Source of the DNA: Corallococcus sp. AS-1-6 | Lineage (GTDB): Bacteria > Myxococcota > Myxococcia > Myxococcales > Myxococcaceae | DNA length: 64,000 bases | Direction: 5' to 3' | NCBI RefSeq assembly: GCF_020037015.1 | Contig: NZ_JAIQDE010000011.1 | Span: forward strand, 124,001-188,000 | Part shown: positions 42,791-51,707 of the stretch, in pieces | Layout: every line of letters starts with the position of its first letter | Position numbering within the stretch: the first letter of the stretch is position 1 | Position numbers and translations under genes: made by a program | The notes under the pieces: model-generated | The model's input: only the letters and a program-made list of their open reading frames with translations | Database searches by the model: none | What the model was told of the DNA's origin: nothing

Positions 42791-43039
42791 ATGGGAATCT
42801 GCTCGTGGTTGGTGTTGGGCGGTATCGCGGGCTGGCTGGCCAGCATCATCAAGGGCACCAACGCCCGGATGGGGATGTTCGCCAACATCTTCGCCGGCAT
42901 CGTGGGTGCCATGCTGGGCGGCTGGGTGTTCAGCTTCTTCGGAGGCAGCGGCGTGACGGGCTTCAACCTGTACTCGCTGCTGGTGGCCACGGTGGGCGCC
43001 GTCATCCTGCTGTCCATCCTGCAAGCCATCCGGAAATAG
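42791..43039 (+). CDS. GlsB/YeaQ/YmgE-family membrane protein, copy 2
   Basis: Identical 82-residue product to 30415-30663, with the same ribosome binding site because the upstream M13 tail was copied too. Whether it is transcribed depends on read-through from the SBBP gene or a promoter inside the M13 tail. Confidence 0.9.
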   Translation: MGICSWLVLGGIAGWLASIIKGTNARMGMFANIFAGIVGAMLGGWVFSFFGGSGVTGFNLYSLLVATVGAVILLSILQAIRK

Positions 43040-43067
43040 CGCCCCCGGCTGTCGCGCCCTTCGCTGC

Positions 43068-44102
43068 CTAGAAGAGCGACAGTTGGGGTGAGGTGGAGGG
43101 CCGCGCGGGGCGCCGGAAGGTGTCCGGCGCGGCCTCCGTGATGGACGACGCGCGCATGCCCACCTTGCGCGCCGCCGTCGCGAAGAGCTGGTGGATGGTC
43201 TGGGCGTAGAGCCCTTCGCCGCGCATGCGGTGCTTGAAGCGGCTGTCGGTGAGCTCCCCGCCGCGCGTCTCGCGGATGCGGTGCAGCACCCGGTCCGCGC
43301 GCAGGGGCAGCTTCGCGCGCAGGCGCTCCTCGAAGACGGCCTGCACGGGGCCGGGGAGCCGCAGGAGCGTGTAGTGCGCTCTCGTGGCGCCGGCCTCCCG
43401 GGCTGAAGCGAGCACCCGCGCGATGTCCTCGTCGTTGAGGCCGGGGATGATGGGGGCCACGGACACGGCCACGTCGATGCCGGCCTCGGTGAGCTTGCGG
43501 ATGGCGGCCAGGCGCCGCTTGGGCGTGGCGACGAGCGGCTCCATGGCGCGCGCCAGCTCCTCGTTGTGGAAGGGGAGGCTGATGCTCACGAACAGCCGTG
43601 TCTCCGCCGCCAGCCGCTGGAGCACGTCCAGGTCGCGCTCAATCAGCACGCCCTTGGTGACGATGCCCACGGGGTTTCGGTACTCGGCGCAGACCTCCAG
43701 GCACTGGCGGGTGAGCCGGAGCGAGGCCTCCAGGGGCTGGTAGCAGTCCGTGACGCCGCTGAAGACGACCGTCTCTCCCTTCCACGACGGTCGGTCGAAG
43801 GCTTCGCGCAGCAGCTCCGGGGCGTTGGGTTTGACGACGAGGCGCGTCTCGAAGTCGGTGCCCGCGCCGAAGTCCAGGTACTGGTGCGTGGGGCGCGCGT
43901 AGCAGTAGGCGCAGGCGTGGAGGCAGCCCCGGTACGGGTTGACGCTCCAGGAGAAGCACACGTCGGGGCTGTCGTTGGTCGCGATGATGGAGCGGCTGTG
44001 GTCCTCCCAGACCTCCAGGCGCGCGGGGGGAATCTCGTCCAGGTACTCCACCGCGGTGCTCGCCCAGGGGTTGGGCGGATTGTCGACAGGGCGGGCCTTC
44101 AC
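43068..44102 (-). CDS. PA0069/SPL-type radical SAM protein, copy 2
   Basis: Identical 344-residue product to 30692-31726, including C60/C64/C67. Upstream sequence beyond 44141 differs from copy 1 (here the 3' end of the DUF4135 gene, there a noncoding AT-richer stretch), so the two copies may have different promoters. In this position it lies 50 bp downstream of the DUF4135 gene in the same direction and could be cotranscribed with it. Confidence 0.9.
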   Translation of the reverse strand: MKARPVDNPPNPWASTAVEYLDEIPPARLEVWEDHSRSIIATNDSPDVCFSWSVNPYRGCLHACAYCYARPTHQYLDFGAGTDFETRLVVKPNAPELLREAFDRPSWKGETVVFSGVTDCYQPLEASLRLTRQCLEVCAEYRNPVGIVTKGVLIERDLDVLQRLAAETRLFVSISLPFHNEELARAMEPLVATPKRRLAAIRKLTEAGIDVAVSVAPIIPGLNDEDIARVLASAREAGATRAHYTLLRLPGPVQAVFEERLRAKLPLRADRVLHRIRETRGGELTDSRFKHRMRGEGLYAQTIHQLFATAARKVGMRASSITEAAPDTFRRPARPSTSPQLSLF

Positions 44103-44152
44103 CCGGCAAGGGTGCGGCTGAAAGCCCGTTCAGTCAAGGCGCCCGTGTCCCG

Positions 44153-45811
44153 TCAGAGCAGCGGGCCACACCCGAGCGTCGTCTCCAGCGCCGTGCGCAG
44201 CTTCGTCTTGAGCTGCGGCCGGCCCATGGCGCCCCGGAGCGGGTTCAGCGTGTTGCGCACCTCCGTGAGGTTCGCCACCGTCACGCCCTGCGCGGTCGCG
44301 GCGAGGTAGGTGACGCCCTGGGTGCGCAGGGGCGTGAAGAAGTGCTGGCGGTTGTGGGGTTCGAACAGGGCCCCGGGAACCGCGTTGTGCTGGCCGCCGT
44401 ACCACGTCAGCCAGTCGAACAGCCCCTGGCCAATGGCATGGGCCTCCGTGCTCAGGGTGCCGTTCATGTTCTGGGTCATGCCCTCCGCGTGCGCGCGGCA
44501 CATGTCCGTCGTCATCAGGAGCACGCGCGCCATGGGGGCGACGTTCTGGAACTGGTTGAGCCAGGCGTCCACCCGGCCCGTGTTGAGGGCGGTGACGATG
44601 CGGTCCACCTCCTCGCGGATGCCGGCCAGGATTTCGTTCGGGTACGCGGAGGCCTGGACCCAGGCGCCGTGGGGCGCGGTGCTGAACCCCGCGTTGACCT
44701 CCTGCTGGTTGTAGGGCGCGGACACGTTGCTGGCCTGCCACTGTCCCCGGTAGAGGTCGGTGGTGAAGACGCCGCCCACCATGCTGTGCGGCGGCGGGGC
44801 GATGTGGAGCACCTGGGACAGCGCGGCGTGGGCGATGGGGTTGCCGTGCGGCCCCGCGTAGTTGAAGCCCATCTCCGCGTCGATGAGGTGGGGCCCCTGC
44901 GCGGTGGCCATCACGTTCTCGTGATGCAGGTCGGTGATGCCGAACACCGCCGACACCGTGATGATCCGGCCCAGCTTCCGGAAGTACGTGGGCTGATCCA
45001 CCAGGGGAATCTGCCGCGCCTTCGCGACCATCTGCATGTAGCCGTACTCACCGCGCGCGTGCGGGAACGCGACGATGCGGATCGCCGGGAGCGCCGCGTC
45101 GAGCGTGGTGAAGAGGCTGTCGGTGTACGGCAGCAGGGCGGGGTAGTGCATCCGGCAGAGCTGGTACGACTGCGGGTCGCCCATGAGCAGCAACTGGAAG
45201 GTGAGGTCCGACGGCTTGTAGACGACCCGCCCTCCGCAGGAGAACCGCAGCAGCGCGACGCGGTGGCCCGTGTGGTGGGGATCGCTGCCGGTGACGTCCA
45301 CGTCGGCGAGGCCCCCGGTGATGCCGAAGGCGCTCCGCAGCAGGGCCCGGTCCCCCATGATGCGGCCCACCAGCGAGGCGCCGAAGTCCACGTGCGCCCG
45401 CACCATGTCCTGGATCATCCGCCAGACGCGGTCCGCCGGAGTCTCCGAGAGCGTCTTCACCGTCCCCAGCGCGTTGCGGCCCAGGCTCCAGGCGAAGCTG
45501 AGCGGGCGCAGGTTCCAGGCGTTGTCCATCGCGCCCCACTCCCTGCGCGCGGACAGCCCCGCGGCGGCGGAGCAGGGGCCGTACAGGTCCATGGCCGTGC
45601 GGTGGAGGAAGTTGTTCGCCAGCAGGGTCCCCGTCAGGTTCTGGAACCCCGCCAGCTTGAGCACGCCCGCCAACTGGTTCACGACCTGCTTGAGGGCGTC
45701 CTTGATGAACGGCTTGACCGCGTTCACGTGCGGGGGCGCGCCCTGGATGACCGCCGTTCCCATGAACGTCGTCACTTCGTTCAGCGCGTCGTCGATCTCG
45801 GCGTCGTACAT
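44153..45811 (-). CDS. Stand-alone DUF4135 (LanM dehydratase-like) protein
   Basis: A 552-residue cytoplasmic protein. GSDPHHTGHRVALLRFSCGG then VVYKPSDL (K199-P200) matches the N-terminal lipid-kinase-like domain of type 2 lanthipeptide synthetases. FGITDLHHENVMAT (D294, H296, H297, N299) and PHLIDAEMGF (D311) supply the other kinase-like catalytic residues. There is no C-terminal LanC-like cyclase with its zinc Cys/His ligands, so it is not a full LanM. It might phosphorylate a peptide, protein or small molecule; no precursor peptide was seen next to it. Confidence 0.83.
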   Translation of the reverse strand: MYDAEIDDALNEVTTFMGTAVIQGAPPHVNAVKPFIKDALKQVVNQLAGVLKLAGFQNLTGTLLANNFLHRTAMDLYGPCSAAAGLSARREWGAMDNAWNLRPLSFAWSLGRNALGTVKTLSETPADRVWRMIQDMVRAHVDFGASLVGRIMGDRALLRSAFGITGGLADVDVTGSDPHHTGHRVALLRFSCGGRVVYKPSDLTFQLLLMGDPQSYQLCRMHYPALLPYTDSLFTTLDAALPAIRIVAFPHARGEYGYMQMVAKARQIPLVDQPTYFRKLGRIITVSAVFGITDLHHENVMATAQGPHLIDAEMGFNYAGPHGNPIAHAALSQVLHIAPPPHSMVGGVFTTDLYRGQWQASNVSAPYNQQEVNAGFSTAPHGAWVQASAYPNEILAGIREEVDRIVTALNTGRVDAWLNQFQNVAPMARVLLMTTDMCRAHAEGMTQNMNGTLSTEAHAIGQGLFDWLTWYGGQHNAVPGALFEPHNRQHFFTPLRTQGVTYLAATAQGVTVANLTEVRNTLNPLRGAMGRPQLKTKLRTALETTLGCGPLL

Positions 45812-45954
45812 GGCGGAGGGCCCAGGGGAGGGACGGCAACGTTCACTGCCGGGCAGTCTAGCTGCCCTTCAGTGCAGCCCCTCCAGCGCCCTTCACCCGG
45901 CACGTGCACGGCTTCGCGTGACCCATCCCGGGTCAGCGGGGACAGCCCCTGTTC

Positions 45955-46554
45955 TCAGCGCAGGACGGGCCTGCCCGTGAGCAGGTCCTGGTGCAGCGCT
46001 TCGCTCAAGATGAACCGGCCGTCCTGTCCGAGCAGGTGGTCCGGAAGCACCGACGCGAAGTCGCCGACGACGGCCTCCGGCACCACCTCGCGCCAGGTCT
46101 CGTCGTCCGTGATGAGCGTGTCGACCGCGAGCGACTTGAACTCCACCTGGTGGCCTTCCTCGATGAAGACCCTGGCGCTCAGCTTCTGGCCCACGGCGAG
46201 CGTGTCCATGTCGAACGAGTTGGCATACAGGACATTCGCCACGGTCAGGTTGCCCGTCACCCGGACCTCCGAGCCGCAGACCAGGTCTCGCGCGTGAAGG
46301 TCGCCCAGCACGTAGAGCTTGGAGCAGTCGTCCTCGTTCTGGAACGCATCCGACAGGCAGCCCTTCACCGTCAGGTTGCCCGCGACGATGAGGACCTCGT
46401 TGGCCTCCAGCGCGAAGTCGCCGTCAATCTCCAGGTCGCCTTCGCGCAACGCGAAGTGGAGGTCCTCCGCGTCGTCCTCGAAGGGGGTCTCCAGCAGGTC
46501 GGCGAGCAGTTCGTTGGCGCGGGCGAAGTCGGTCGGCTGGAAGTGGCTGGACAT
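45955..46554 (-). CDS. Beta-helix-like repeat protein of unknown function
   Basis: A 199-residue protein starting MSSHFQPTDFARANELLADL at 46554; a frame reading upstream runs through the tRNA gene and is spurious. The centre shows stacked short beta repeats (GDLEIDGDFALEANEVLIVA, GNLTVKGCLSDAF, KLYVLGDLHARDLVCGSEVRV, TGNLTVANVLYANSFDMDTL), as in bactofilin-type polymer-forming or other right-handed beta-helix proteins. It lacks a signal peptide. The bactofilin link is only by repeat style. Confidence 0.7.
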   Translation of the reverse strand: MSSHFQPTDFARANELLADLLETPFEDDAEDLHFALREGDLEIDGDFALEANEVLIVAGNLTVKGCLSDAFQNEDDCSKLYVLGDLHARDLVCGSEVRVTGNLTVANVLYANSFDMDTLAVGQKLSARVFIEEGHQVEFKSLAVDTLITDDETWREVVPEAVVGDFASVLPDHLLGQDGRFILSEALHQDLLTGRPVLR

Positions 46555-46640
46555 GCGCCGGAATCTACCGGCGGGAGGGCGGCCCGGAAACACGAAGGCC
46601 GGTGGTCCCGAGAAGGAACCACCGGCCCGTGTCTCTTCAG

Positions 46641-46713
46641 AGCGGCGGAAGGGATTCGAACCCTCGACCCCGAGCTTGGGAAGCTCGTGCTCTACCAACT
46701 GAGCTACCACCGC
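46641..46713 (-). tRNA. tRNA-Gly(CCC)
   Basis: A 73-base cloverleaf on the minus strand. Acceptor arms GCGGTGG and CCGCCGC pair with one G-U. The D-arm GCTC/GAGC, the anticodon stem CGAGC/GCTCG with loop TTCCCAA (anticodon CCC), and the T-arm GAGGG-TTCGAAT-CCCTT are all intact. The discriminator is T and CCA is not encoded. It reads GGG codons for glycine. Confidence 0.96.
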
Positions 46714-46736
46714 AGGCGCTGCGTGATGCAGGGCCC

Positions 46737-46765
46737 AAAGTAGGGGCGGGGCCCTGCCTTGTCAA
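46737..46765 (-). promoter_or_regulatory. Sigma-70 promoter of tRNA-Gly
   Basis: On the minus strand TTGACA (46765-46760), a 17-base spacer, then TACTTT (46742-46737), placing transcription start about 15 bases before the mature tRNA. The -35 and spacing are ideal. Confidence 0.75.
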
Positions 46766-46778
46766 TCAGAAGTCGGGG

Positions 46779-48740
46779 CTACTCCCCCTCCTCGACGGTG
46801 AGCTGGTACGAGTCCTGGAAGTTCGCCTCCCGGTTCTTCGCGTCGCGCACCTCGAAGACGTAGACGCCCGGCTCCGCGCTGTAGCGGATGGTCTCCGGCT
46901 GGTCGCCCTTGGCCCGGTCGGACGTCTGCACGAGCGTCAGCTTCCCGTCCGGCTGCACGCGGTGCAGGTACAGCCCCACGTCCACCTTGAGGATGCCCAG
47001 CAGCGTCGCGGTGATGGCCGTGCGCACCGGCCGGTCGGACAGGTCCACCCGGAAGTAGTCCACGTCCTTCGCCGGGTACACCGTGCCGCGCACCGCCTTG
47101 CCCGGCGTCAGGTCCTGCGCGCGGTCCGCGGTGTTGTTCGGCTCACGCTCCTCGCTGCCGTTGTCCGGCACCGTCGTCACGCTGATGCGGTAGGGCTGGT
47201 CCGCGTTCTCGAAGTCCTTCACGAACTTGCCGTTCACCTTCCGGAACGACCCCTCCACCCGGAAGTAGCAGGTGCCGTTGCACGCCACGTTGTTCAGCCG
47301 CTCCGGCTCCTTGAGGGCGCCGTCGTTGGCCTTGAGCAGCACCGTCTCCTTCTGCCCGTCACCCTGCGGCGGCTCCACCATCGACAGCGTCAGGTCCAGC
47401 CGGTCCACGCCCGACAGCTCCACCTTCGCCAGCACCGGCTCGCGCGTCGTCAGCACGTAGTGGTCCACGTCCGACTTGGGCGACAGGAAGCCCTCGCGGT
47501 AGCCCGCGCCCGTCAGCGGCGTGGCCTTGAGCAGCTCGTCGTTGGGCTCCAGCTCCGCGTGCGCCCCCGCCTCCTCCTGGGACACCGTCAGCGTGTAGGG
47601 CACCTGCGCGTTGTACGTGCGCCGCTGCGCCTTGCCCGTCCCCGTCCAGCCGCCCTTCACCACCACGTAGACCACCCGGTCCGTGGCCCTCACGCCGATG
47701 TTGCGCAGCGCGAGCGGCTCGCCCTCCTTGCCCTGCAGGGTGAAGAGCGGCGCCTCCGCGGCGGACAGCACCGAAACCTCCGGCCGCACGCCCTCCACGG
47801 CGGACAACTCGATCTTCAGCGCCACCGACGGCACCTCCGGCTCGGGAGGCGGGAGGCCCGCGTCCACCGCCTGCGCCGCCATCGCCCCGCCCAGCTCCCC
47901 GGGCGCCGTGGGCGTCGCGCCCTCGGCCGGCGGCGCGGGCGGCTCTCCGCCTCCGAACGTGCCCTCGGGGGAGGGCGCCGCGGTGTCGTCCATGACCGGC
48001 GTCTCGTCCGGCACGGAGGGCGGCGGCACGGCCGCGGGCGTCGAACCCGGAGCCGGCGCACCCGGGGCCTCGGGCGCCGCGCCCGGCGCGGGTGCTGCGC
48101 TGCCCTGGGCCTCGGGGACTTCACCCCCGGGCGTGGCGGGCGCGGGCAGCTCCACCCGGTACCAGTCCTCGTCGCCGGAGTGCCCCAGGAACGCCGTCAC
48201 CGTCTGCCCCAGCGGCAGCGCGGCGGCGTCCACGGCGCGGTCGTTGGGCTCGCGCTCCTCGCCGTCGTTGGGCTGGCGGTACTTCACCTCCAGCGTGTAC
48301 GCCCCGCCCATGCCCTTGCGCGCGGGCGACACCACCAGCCAGCGCTCCTTCTCCACGTAGAGGTTCGGGAGGCGCTCCCCCTTGCCCTCGCCCTCGCTGT
48401 TCACGCCGACCAGCCGGTTGCGGTCCTGGTCGTAGACGTCCAGCTTCACGTCCCCGCCGGGCAGGCCCGTCACCGTCACGTCCGCGATGCGCGGGGTGCC
48501 CGGCGCCAGCCGGTACCAGTCCTCGTCCAGCTTGTTGGGCTCCGCCGCCAGGCCGCCCGTCACCACGCTGTCGCGGGTGATGGCCAGCGCCTGGTCGGGC
48601 CGCTCGTTGGGCTCCTTCTCCGTGAGGGCGGCGGGGCCCGTCTCCACGACGCCCGCGTCCGGCGCCTCCTCCGGCACGTCCTTCTTGCAGGAGGCCACCC
48701 CCATCAGCCCCAGGACACAGACCCAGCCCCAACGTCGCAT
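46779..48740 (-). CDS. Lipoprotein with four PPC-type domains
   Basis: A 653-residue protein from ATG 48740, preceded by GGAGGAAG. The leader MRRWGWVCVLGLMGVASC is a lipoprotein signal. Four PPC-like units each open with EPNxxxxxA (EPNERPDQA, EPNDRAVDA, EPNDELLKA, EPNNTADRA) followed by DEDWYRL- or DVDYFRV-type strands. Between units 2 and 3 lies a disordered Pro/Ala/Gly/Glu linker of about 110 residues (PGAAPEAPGAPAPG). PPC domains usually accompany secreted proteases, but no protease is present. Cell-surface structural or adhesion role is inference. Confidence 0.87.
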   Translation of the reverse strand: MRRWGWVCVLGLMGVASCKKDVPEEAPDAGVVETGPAALTEKEPNERPDQALAITRDSVVTGGLAAEPNKLDEDWYRLAPGTPRIADVTVTGLPGGDVKLDVYDQDRNRLVGVNSEGEGKGERLPNLYVEKERWLVVSPARKGMGGAYTLEVKYRQPNDGEEREPNDRAVDAAALPLGQTVTAFLGHSGDEDWYRVELPAPATPGGEVPEAQGSAAPAPGAAPEAPGAPAPGSTPAAVPPPSVPDETPVMDDTAAPSPEGTFGGGEPPAPPAEGATPTAPGELGGAMAAQAVDAGLPPPEPEVPSVALKIELSAVEGVRPEVSVLSAAEAPLFTLQGKEGEPLALRNIGVRATDRVVYVVVKGGWTGTGKAQRRTYNAQVPYTLTVSQEEAGAHAELEPNDELLKATPLTGAGYREGFLSPKSDVDHYVLTTREPVLAKVELSGVDRLDLTLSMVEPPQGDGQKETVLLKANDGALKEPERLNNVACNGTCYFRVEGSFRKVNGKFVKDFENADQPYRISVTTVPDNGSEEREPNNTADRAQDLTPGKAVRGTVYPAKDVDYFRVDLSDRPVRTAITATLLGILKVDVGLYLHRVQPDGKLTLVQTSDRAKGDQPETIRYSAEPGVYVFEVRDAKNREANFQDSYQLTVEEGE

Positions 48741-48921
48741 CACGTCTTCCTCCTCGGTCGGTCCGCCTTGTCGGCCTGGGCGTGTCCGGGTGTCAAGCAC
48801 CCCCAACCCCCGGCGGGCCGGTTTCATCCGCGCCCGCCGCGCGTCACCTGGAGAACGCCGTGTCCGGTGGCGGCGGAAGGCACGCACCCGGACTGGAGCC
48901 ACGGGGGGCGGACGATCCAAG

Positions 48922-49776
48922 ATGCGCCCCATGCGCCGCCTGTCCCTCGTCTCCCTGCTCCTCGTGTCCCCGTCCGTCCTCGCCGCCGCGCCCGCCGCGC
49001 CCGGCTATGCCCAGGCGGAGGCCTGGCTGGAGAAGGAGGCGCGCCCGGACCACTACGTGCCCCTCAACCTGCTGGACGGCCGGGACACCACCGCCTGGTG
49101 CGCGGAAGGGGAGAAGCCCTCCCACGTCTTCATCGGCTTCAAGGAGCCCGTCACCCTGGACGAGGTGCGCGTCTACACGGGCGACGGCACGTCCCGCGAG
49201 GCATTCAAGGCCAACGGCCGCGTGCGCAAGTTCACCCTCACCAGCGTGGACGCGTCCCGCAGCGTCACCGTGCAGGACAAGCGCGGCATGCAGGCCGTGC
49301 CCCTGACCCAGCCGCTGTTCGGCGCGCGCTTCATCCTGGAGGTCGCGGACCGCTTCCCCGGCGCCCGCGAGGACAGCCCGGTGTGCCTCACCGACCTGGT
49401 CCTCTACTCGGGCGGAAAGCCCCTCAACGGCCCCGCGCTCGCCACCCGGTACAAGTACGACGCGCGCGTGGCCCCGCTCGTGGGCACCTGGTTCGGCGGC
49501 CATGAGGGCGCCCCGGAGCGCTTCCTGTCCTTCTTCGTGGACGGCACCTGGCGCTTCTCGCTGGAGCCCCTGGAGACGCCCGAGCCCACCACCGTCGTCA
49601 CCGGCACCTACACGGTGTCCGGCAACAAGGTGACGTTGGACATCCCCAAGAAGGGCAAGGTGGCGGCCCGCTTCGAGCGGACCCCCGCTGGCGACGGACC
49701 GAGGGCGGCCGCCGCGCTGTCGCTGGACGGGGCGCTCCCCGAGGAGTGGGGGAGCACCTTCCGCGGCCAGCCTTGA
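48922..49776 (+). CDS. Exported discoidin (F5/8C)-like protein
   Basis: A 284-residue protein starting MRPMRRLSLVSLLLVSPS with a signal peptide cut near LAAAPA. Residues about 45-165 fit an NADase-type or discoidin-like glycan-binding domain: NLLDGRDTTAWCAEGEKPSH, IGFKEPVTLDEVRVYTGDG, then a strand ending VCLTDLVLYSGG. The C-terminal part has a lipocalin-like pattern (LVGTWFGGHEGAPERFLSFF, GTYTVSGNKVTLDIPKKGKV). It probably binds a carbohydrate or other ligand outside the cytoplasm. It is divergent from the PPC lipoprotein. Confidence 0.8.
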   Translation: MRPMRRLSLVSLLLVSPSVLAAAPAAPGYAQAEAWLEKEARPDHYVPLNLLDGRDTTAWCAEGEKPSHVFIGFKEPVTLDEVRVYTGDGTSREAFKANGRVRKFTLTSVDASRSVTVQDKRGMQAVPLTQPLFGARFILEVADRFPGAREDSPVCLTDLVLYSGGKPLNGPALATRYKYDARVAPLVGTWFGGHEGAPERFLSFFVDGTWRFSLEPLETPEPTTVVTGTYTVSGNKVTLDIPKKGKVAARFERTPAGDGPRAAAALSLDGALPEEWGSTFRGQP

Positions 49777-49830
49777 GGACACGCGGGCGCCTGGGAGACC
49801 CGGGCGCCCACCGTGCCTGGGGCCAGGGGC

Positions 49831-50223
49831 CTAGATGGCGGCCTTGGCCTTCCGCTTCGCGTCGAAGTTGCGGAAGAAGGTGACGATCTCCTGCTCGGCG
49901 GCCTTGGCGTCCGCGGCGTCCGCGAACTCCGACTCCAGGAAGATGCCGCCGCAGGACTCGCAGGTGTCGTAGTGCAGCGGGTGCTGCCGGTCGCCACCGT
50001 CGATGCGTACGAAGTCCACCTGGCAGTCCGGGCACTGCCCTGTCAGGGCCTCCGTGTCGACCTTGCCCCCGAGTTGCTCCAGACCGGGCAGGTTGTTGTG
50101 AAGGAGGATGCGGCGCAGGTCCGAAACGTCGGTCCACAGGCCTCCGCAATCTCCACACTTCCGCAACGTCTCGTGATCTCCTTCGAGATCAGTCATCTCG
50201 ACGCTGCAACCGGGGCAATTCAT
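49831..50223 (-). CDS. Zinc-ribbon protein with two zf-TFIIB-type motifs
   Basis: A 130-residue protein starting MNCPGCSVEM at 50223. The first ribbon is CPGC with CGDCGGLW (residues about 3-29), the second CPDC with CESCGGIF (about 64-94). GG(L/I)(W/F) after the second pair is the zf-TFIIB signature. The C-terminus is a charged helix (VTFFRNFDAKRKAKAAI). It is probably a cytoplasmic zinc protein; molecular role unknown. The frame continues upstream to 50334 but those residues do not fit. Confidence 0.85.
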   Translation of the reverse strand: MNCPGCSVEMTDLEGDHETLRKCGDCGGLWTDVSDLRRILLHNNLPGLEQLGGKVDTEALTGQCPDCQVDFVRIDGGDRQHPLHYDTCESCGGIFLESEFADAADAKAAEQEIVTFFRNFDAKRKAKAAI

Positions 50224-50384
50224 GGGGCGGCTCGTTCTCCTGAAAGGGGGAGCGGATGGTGCTCCCCAGTGAATGGAGAATGATAAGTCGCCCAAAAATT
50301 GGGATGCAACCCGTGCGGCGGCTTCTGTTGGCAACGTGCCGTCAGCCGGCCCCCCGGGGCGCAGGCCGGTGCTCGGGCCGGCGC

Positions 50385-51656
50385 TCAGGCCCGCTCCTTC
50401 ACCCTCCGGATGTCCGCGCCCAGGCCCCGCAGTTTGCGCTCCAGCCGCTCATACCCACGGTCCAGGTGGTAGACGCGGCTGACCTCCGTCTGCCCGTCGG
50501 CCACCAGACCGGCCAGGATGAGCGACGCGCTGGCGCGCAGGTCGGTGGCCATGACGGGCGCCCCGCTGAGCGCCTTCACGCCCTTCACCACCGCCGTGTG
50601 CCCCTGGATGGTGATGTCCGCGCCCAGCCGGTGCAGCTCCGGCACGTGCATGAAGCGGTTCTCGAAGATGTTCTCGGAGATGACGGACGTGCCGTGGCTC
50701 ACCGTCATCAGCGCCATCAACTGCGCCTGCATGTCCGTGGGAAAGCCCGGGTGCTCCGTGGTGGTGATGTTCACCGACTTGAGGGACCGGGGCGCCTTGC
50801 AGCGGATGCCGCCGTCCTCCACGGTGAGGGTGCAGCCCGCCTCGCGCAGCTTGTCCATCACCGCGTCCAGGTGCTCCGCGCGTGCGTGCTTCACCAGCAC
50901 GTTGCCCCCGCTGATGGCCGCCGCCACCAGCAGCGTGCCCGCCTCGATGCGGTCCGGCAGGATGGCGTGGTCCACCGGGTTCAACGACTCCACGCCCTCG
51001 ATGGTGATGACGGAGGTGCCCGCCCCCTCCACCTTCGCGCCCATCTTGTTGAGGACGCGCGCCAGCTCCTCCACCTCCGGCTCGCGCGCGCAGTTCTCCA
51101 TCACCGTGCGGCCCTTGGCGAGCACCGCCGCCATCATCACGTTCTCCGTGCCGGTGACGGTGATGACGTCGAAGTTCACCATGCCGCCCTTGAGCTGCTT
51201 GGCCCGGGCCTCCACGTAGCCTTCCGTCAGGTGGATGTCCGCGCCCAGCGCCTTGAGGCCCTTGAGGTGCTGATCGATGGGCCGCGCGCCAATGGCGCAC
51301 CCGCCCGGCATGGACACGCGCGCCCGGCCGAAGCGCGCGACGAGCGGCCCCAGCACCAGCACGCTGGCGCGCATGGTCTTCACCAGGTCGTAGGGGGCCT
51401 CCGGGGTGACGTCCCCCGCGATGCGGATCTCACACGTGTCCGCCTTCTTGCCGGTGAGCCGCGTGGCCTCGCAGCCCATGGTGCGCAGCACCGCCAGCAT
51501 CGTGGCCACGTCCGCCAGGTCCGGCACGTTGCGGAAGGTGGTGGTGCCGTCCGCCAGCAGCGCGGAGGCCAGGATGGGCAGCGCCGCGTTCTTCGCGCCG
51601 GAGACCTCCACCTCGCCGTGCAGCGCGGTGCCGCCCTTCATGACGATCTTGTCCAT
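50385..51656 (-). CDS. murA: UDP-N-acetylglucosamine 1-carboxyvinyltransferase MurA
   Basis: The 423-residue product adds enolpyruvate to UDP-GlcNAc, the first committed peptidoglycan step. [10 protein letters not shown] (Lys22, Asn23) and the catalytic, fosfomycin-target Cys120 in [14 protein letters not shown] are present. [16 protein letters not shown] is the conserved hinge region. It follows prmC by 51 bp in the same direction and may share its transcript. Confidence 0.97.
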   Translation of the reverse strand: MDKIVMKGGTALHGEVEVSGAKNAALPILASALLADGTTTFRNVPDLADVATMLAVLRTMGCEATRLTGKKADTCEIRIAGDVTPEAPYDLVKTMRASVLVLGPLVARFGRARVSMPGGCAIGARPIDQHLKGLKALGADIHLTEGYVEARAKQLKGGMVNFDVITVTGTENVMMAAVLAKGRTVMENCAREPEVEELARVLNKMGAKVEGAGTSVITIEGVESLNPVDHAILPDRIEAGTLLVAAAISGGNVLVKHARAEHLDAVMDKLREAGCTLTVEDGGIRCKAPRSLKSVNITTTEHPGFPTDMQAQLMALMTVSHGTSVISENIFENRFMHVPELHRLGADITIQGHTAVVKGVKALSGAPVMATDLRASASLILAGLVADGQTEVSRVYHLDRGYERLERKLRGLGADIRRVKERA

Positions 51657-51707
51657 GTCTTTTACGTGCCTTCTCTTGCGGCAGCCGGGCCGCGCGTCCC
51701 GTGGCCG

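Larger units (their letters stand above)
42603..44141 (+). repeat. 1.54-kb direct repeat, copy 2
   Basis: This is the second copy of 30227-31765. Its left edge falls at an M13 codon boundary and abuts the end of the SBBP gene. Its right edge falls 11 bp before the stop codon of the DUF4135 gene. Both complete genes in it translate identically to copy 1, and out-of-frame translations on both strands match too, so the DNA is essentially identical. Confidence 0.95.

Noticed and set aside
46555-46710. Upstream extension of the beta-helix-like gene
   Set aside because: The extension translates the tRNA-Gly gene (MVAQLVEHELPKLGVEGSNP), a typical tRNA artefact.
46641-46713. tRNA-Gly as the attachment site of the island
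   Set aside because: The tRNA lies 2.5 kb outside the repeat boundary, and no repeated tRNA 3' end was found at the island edges.
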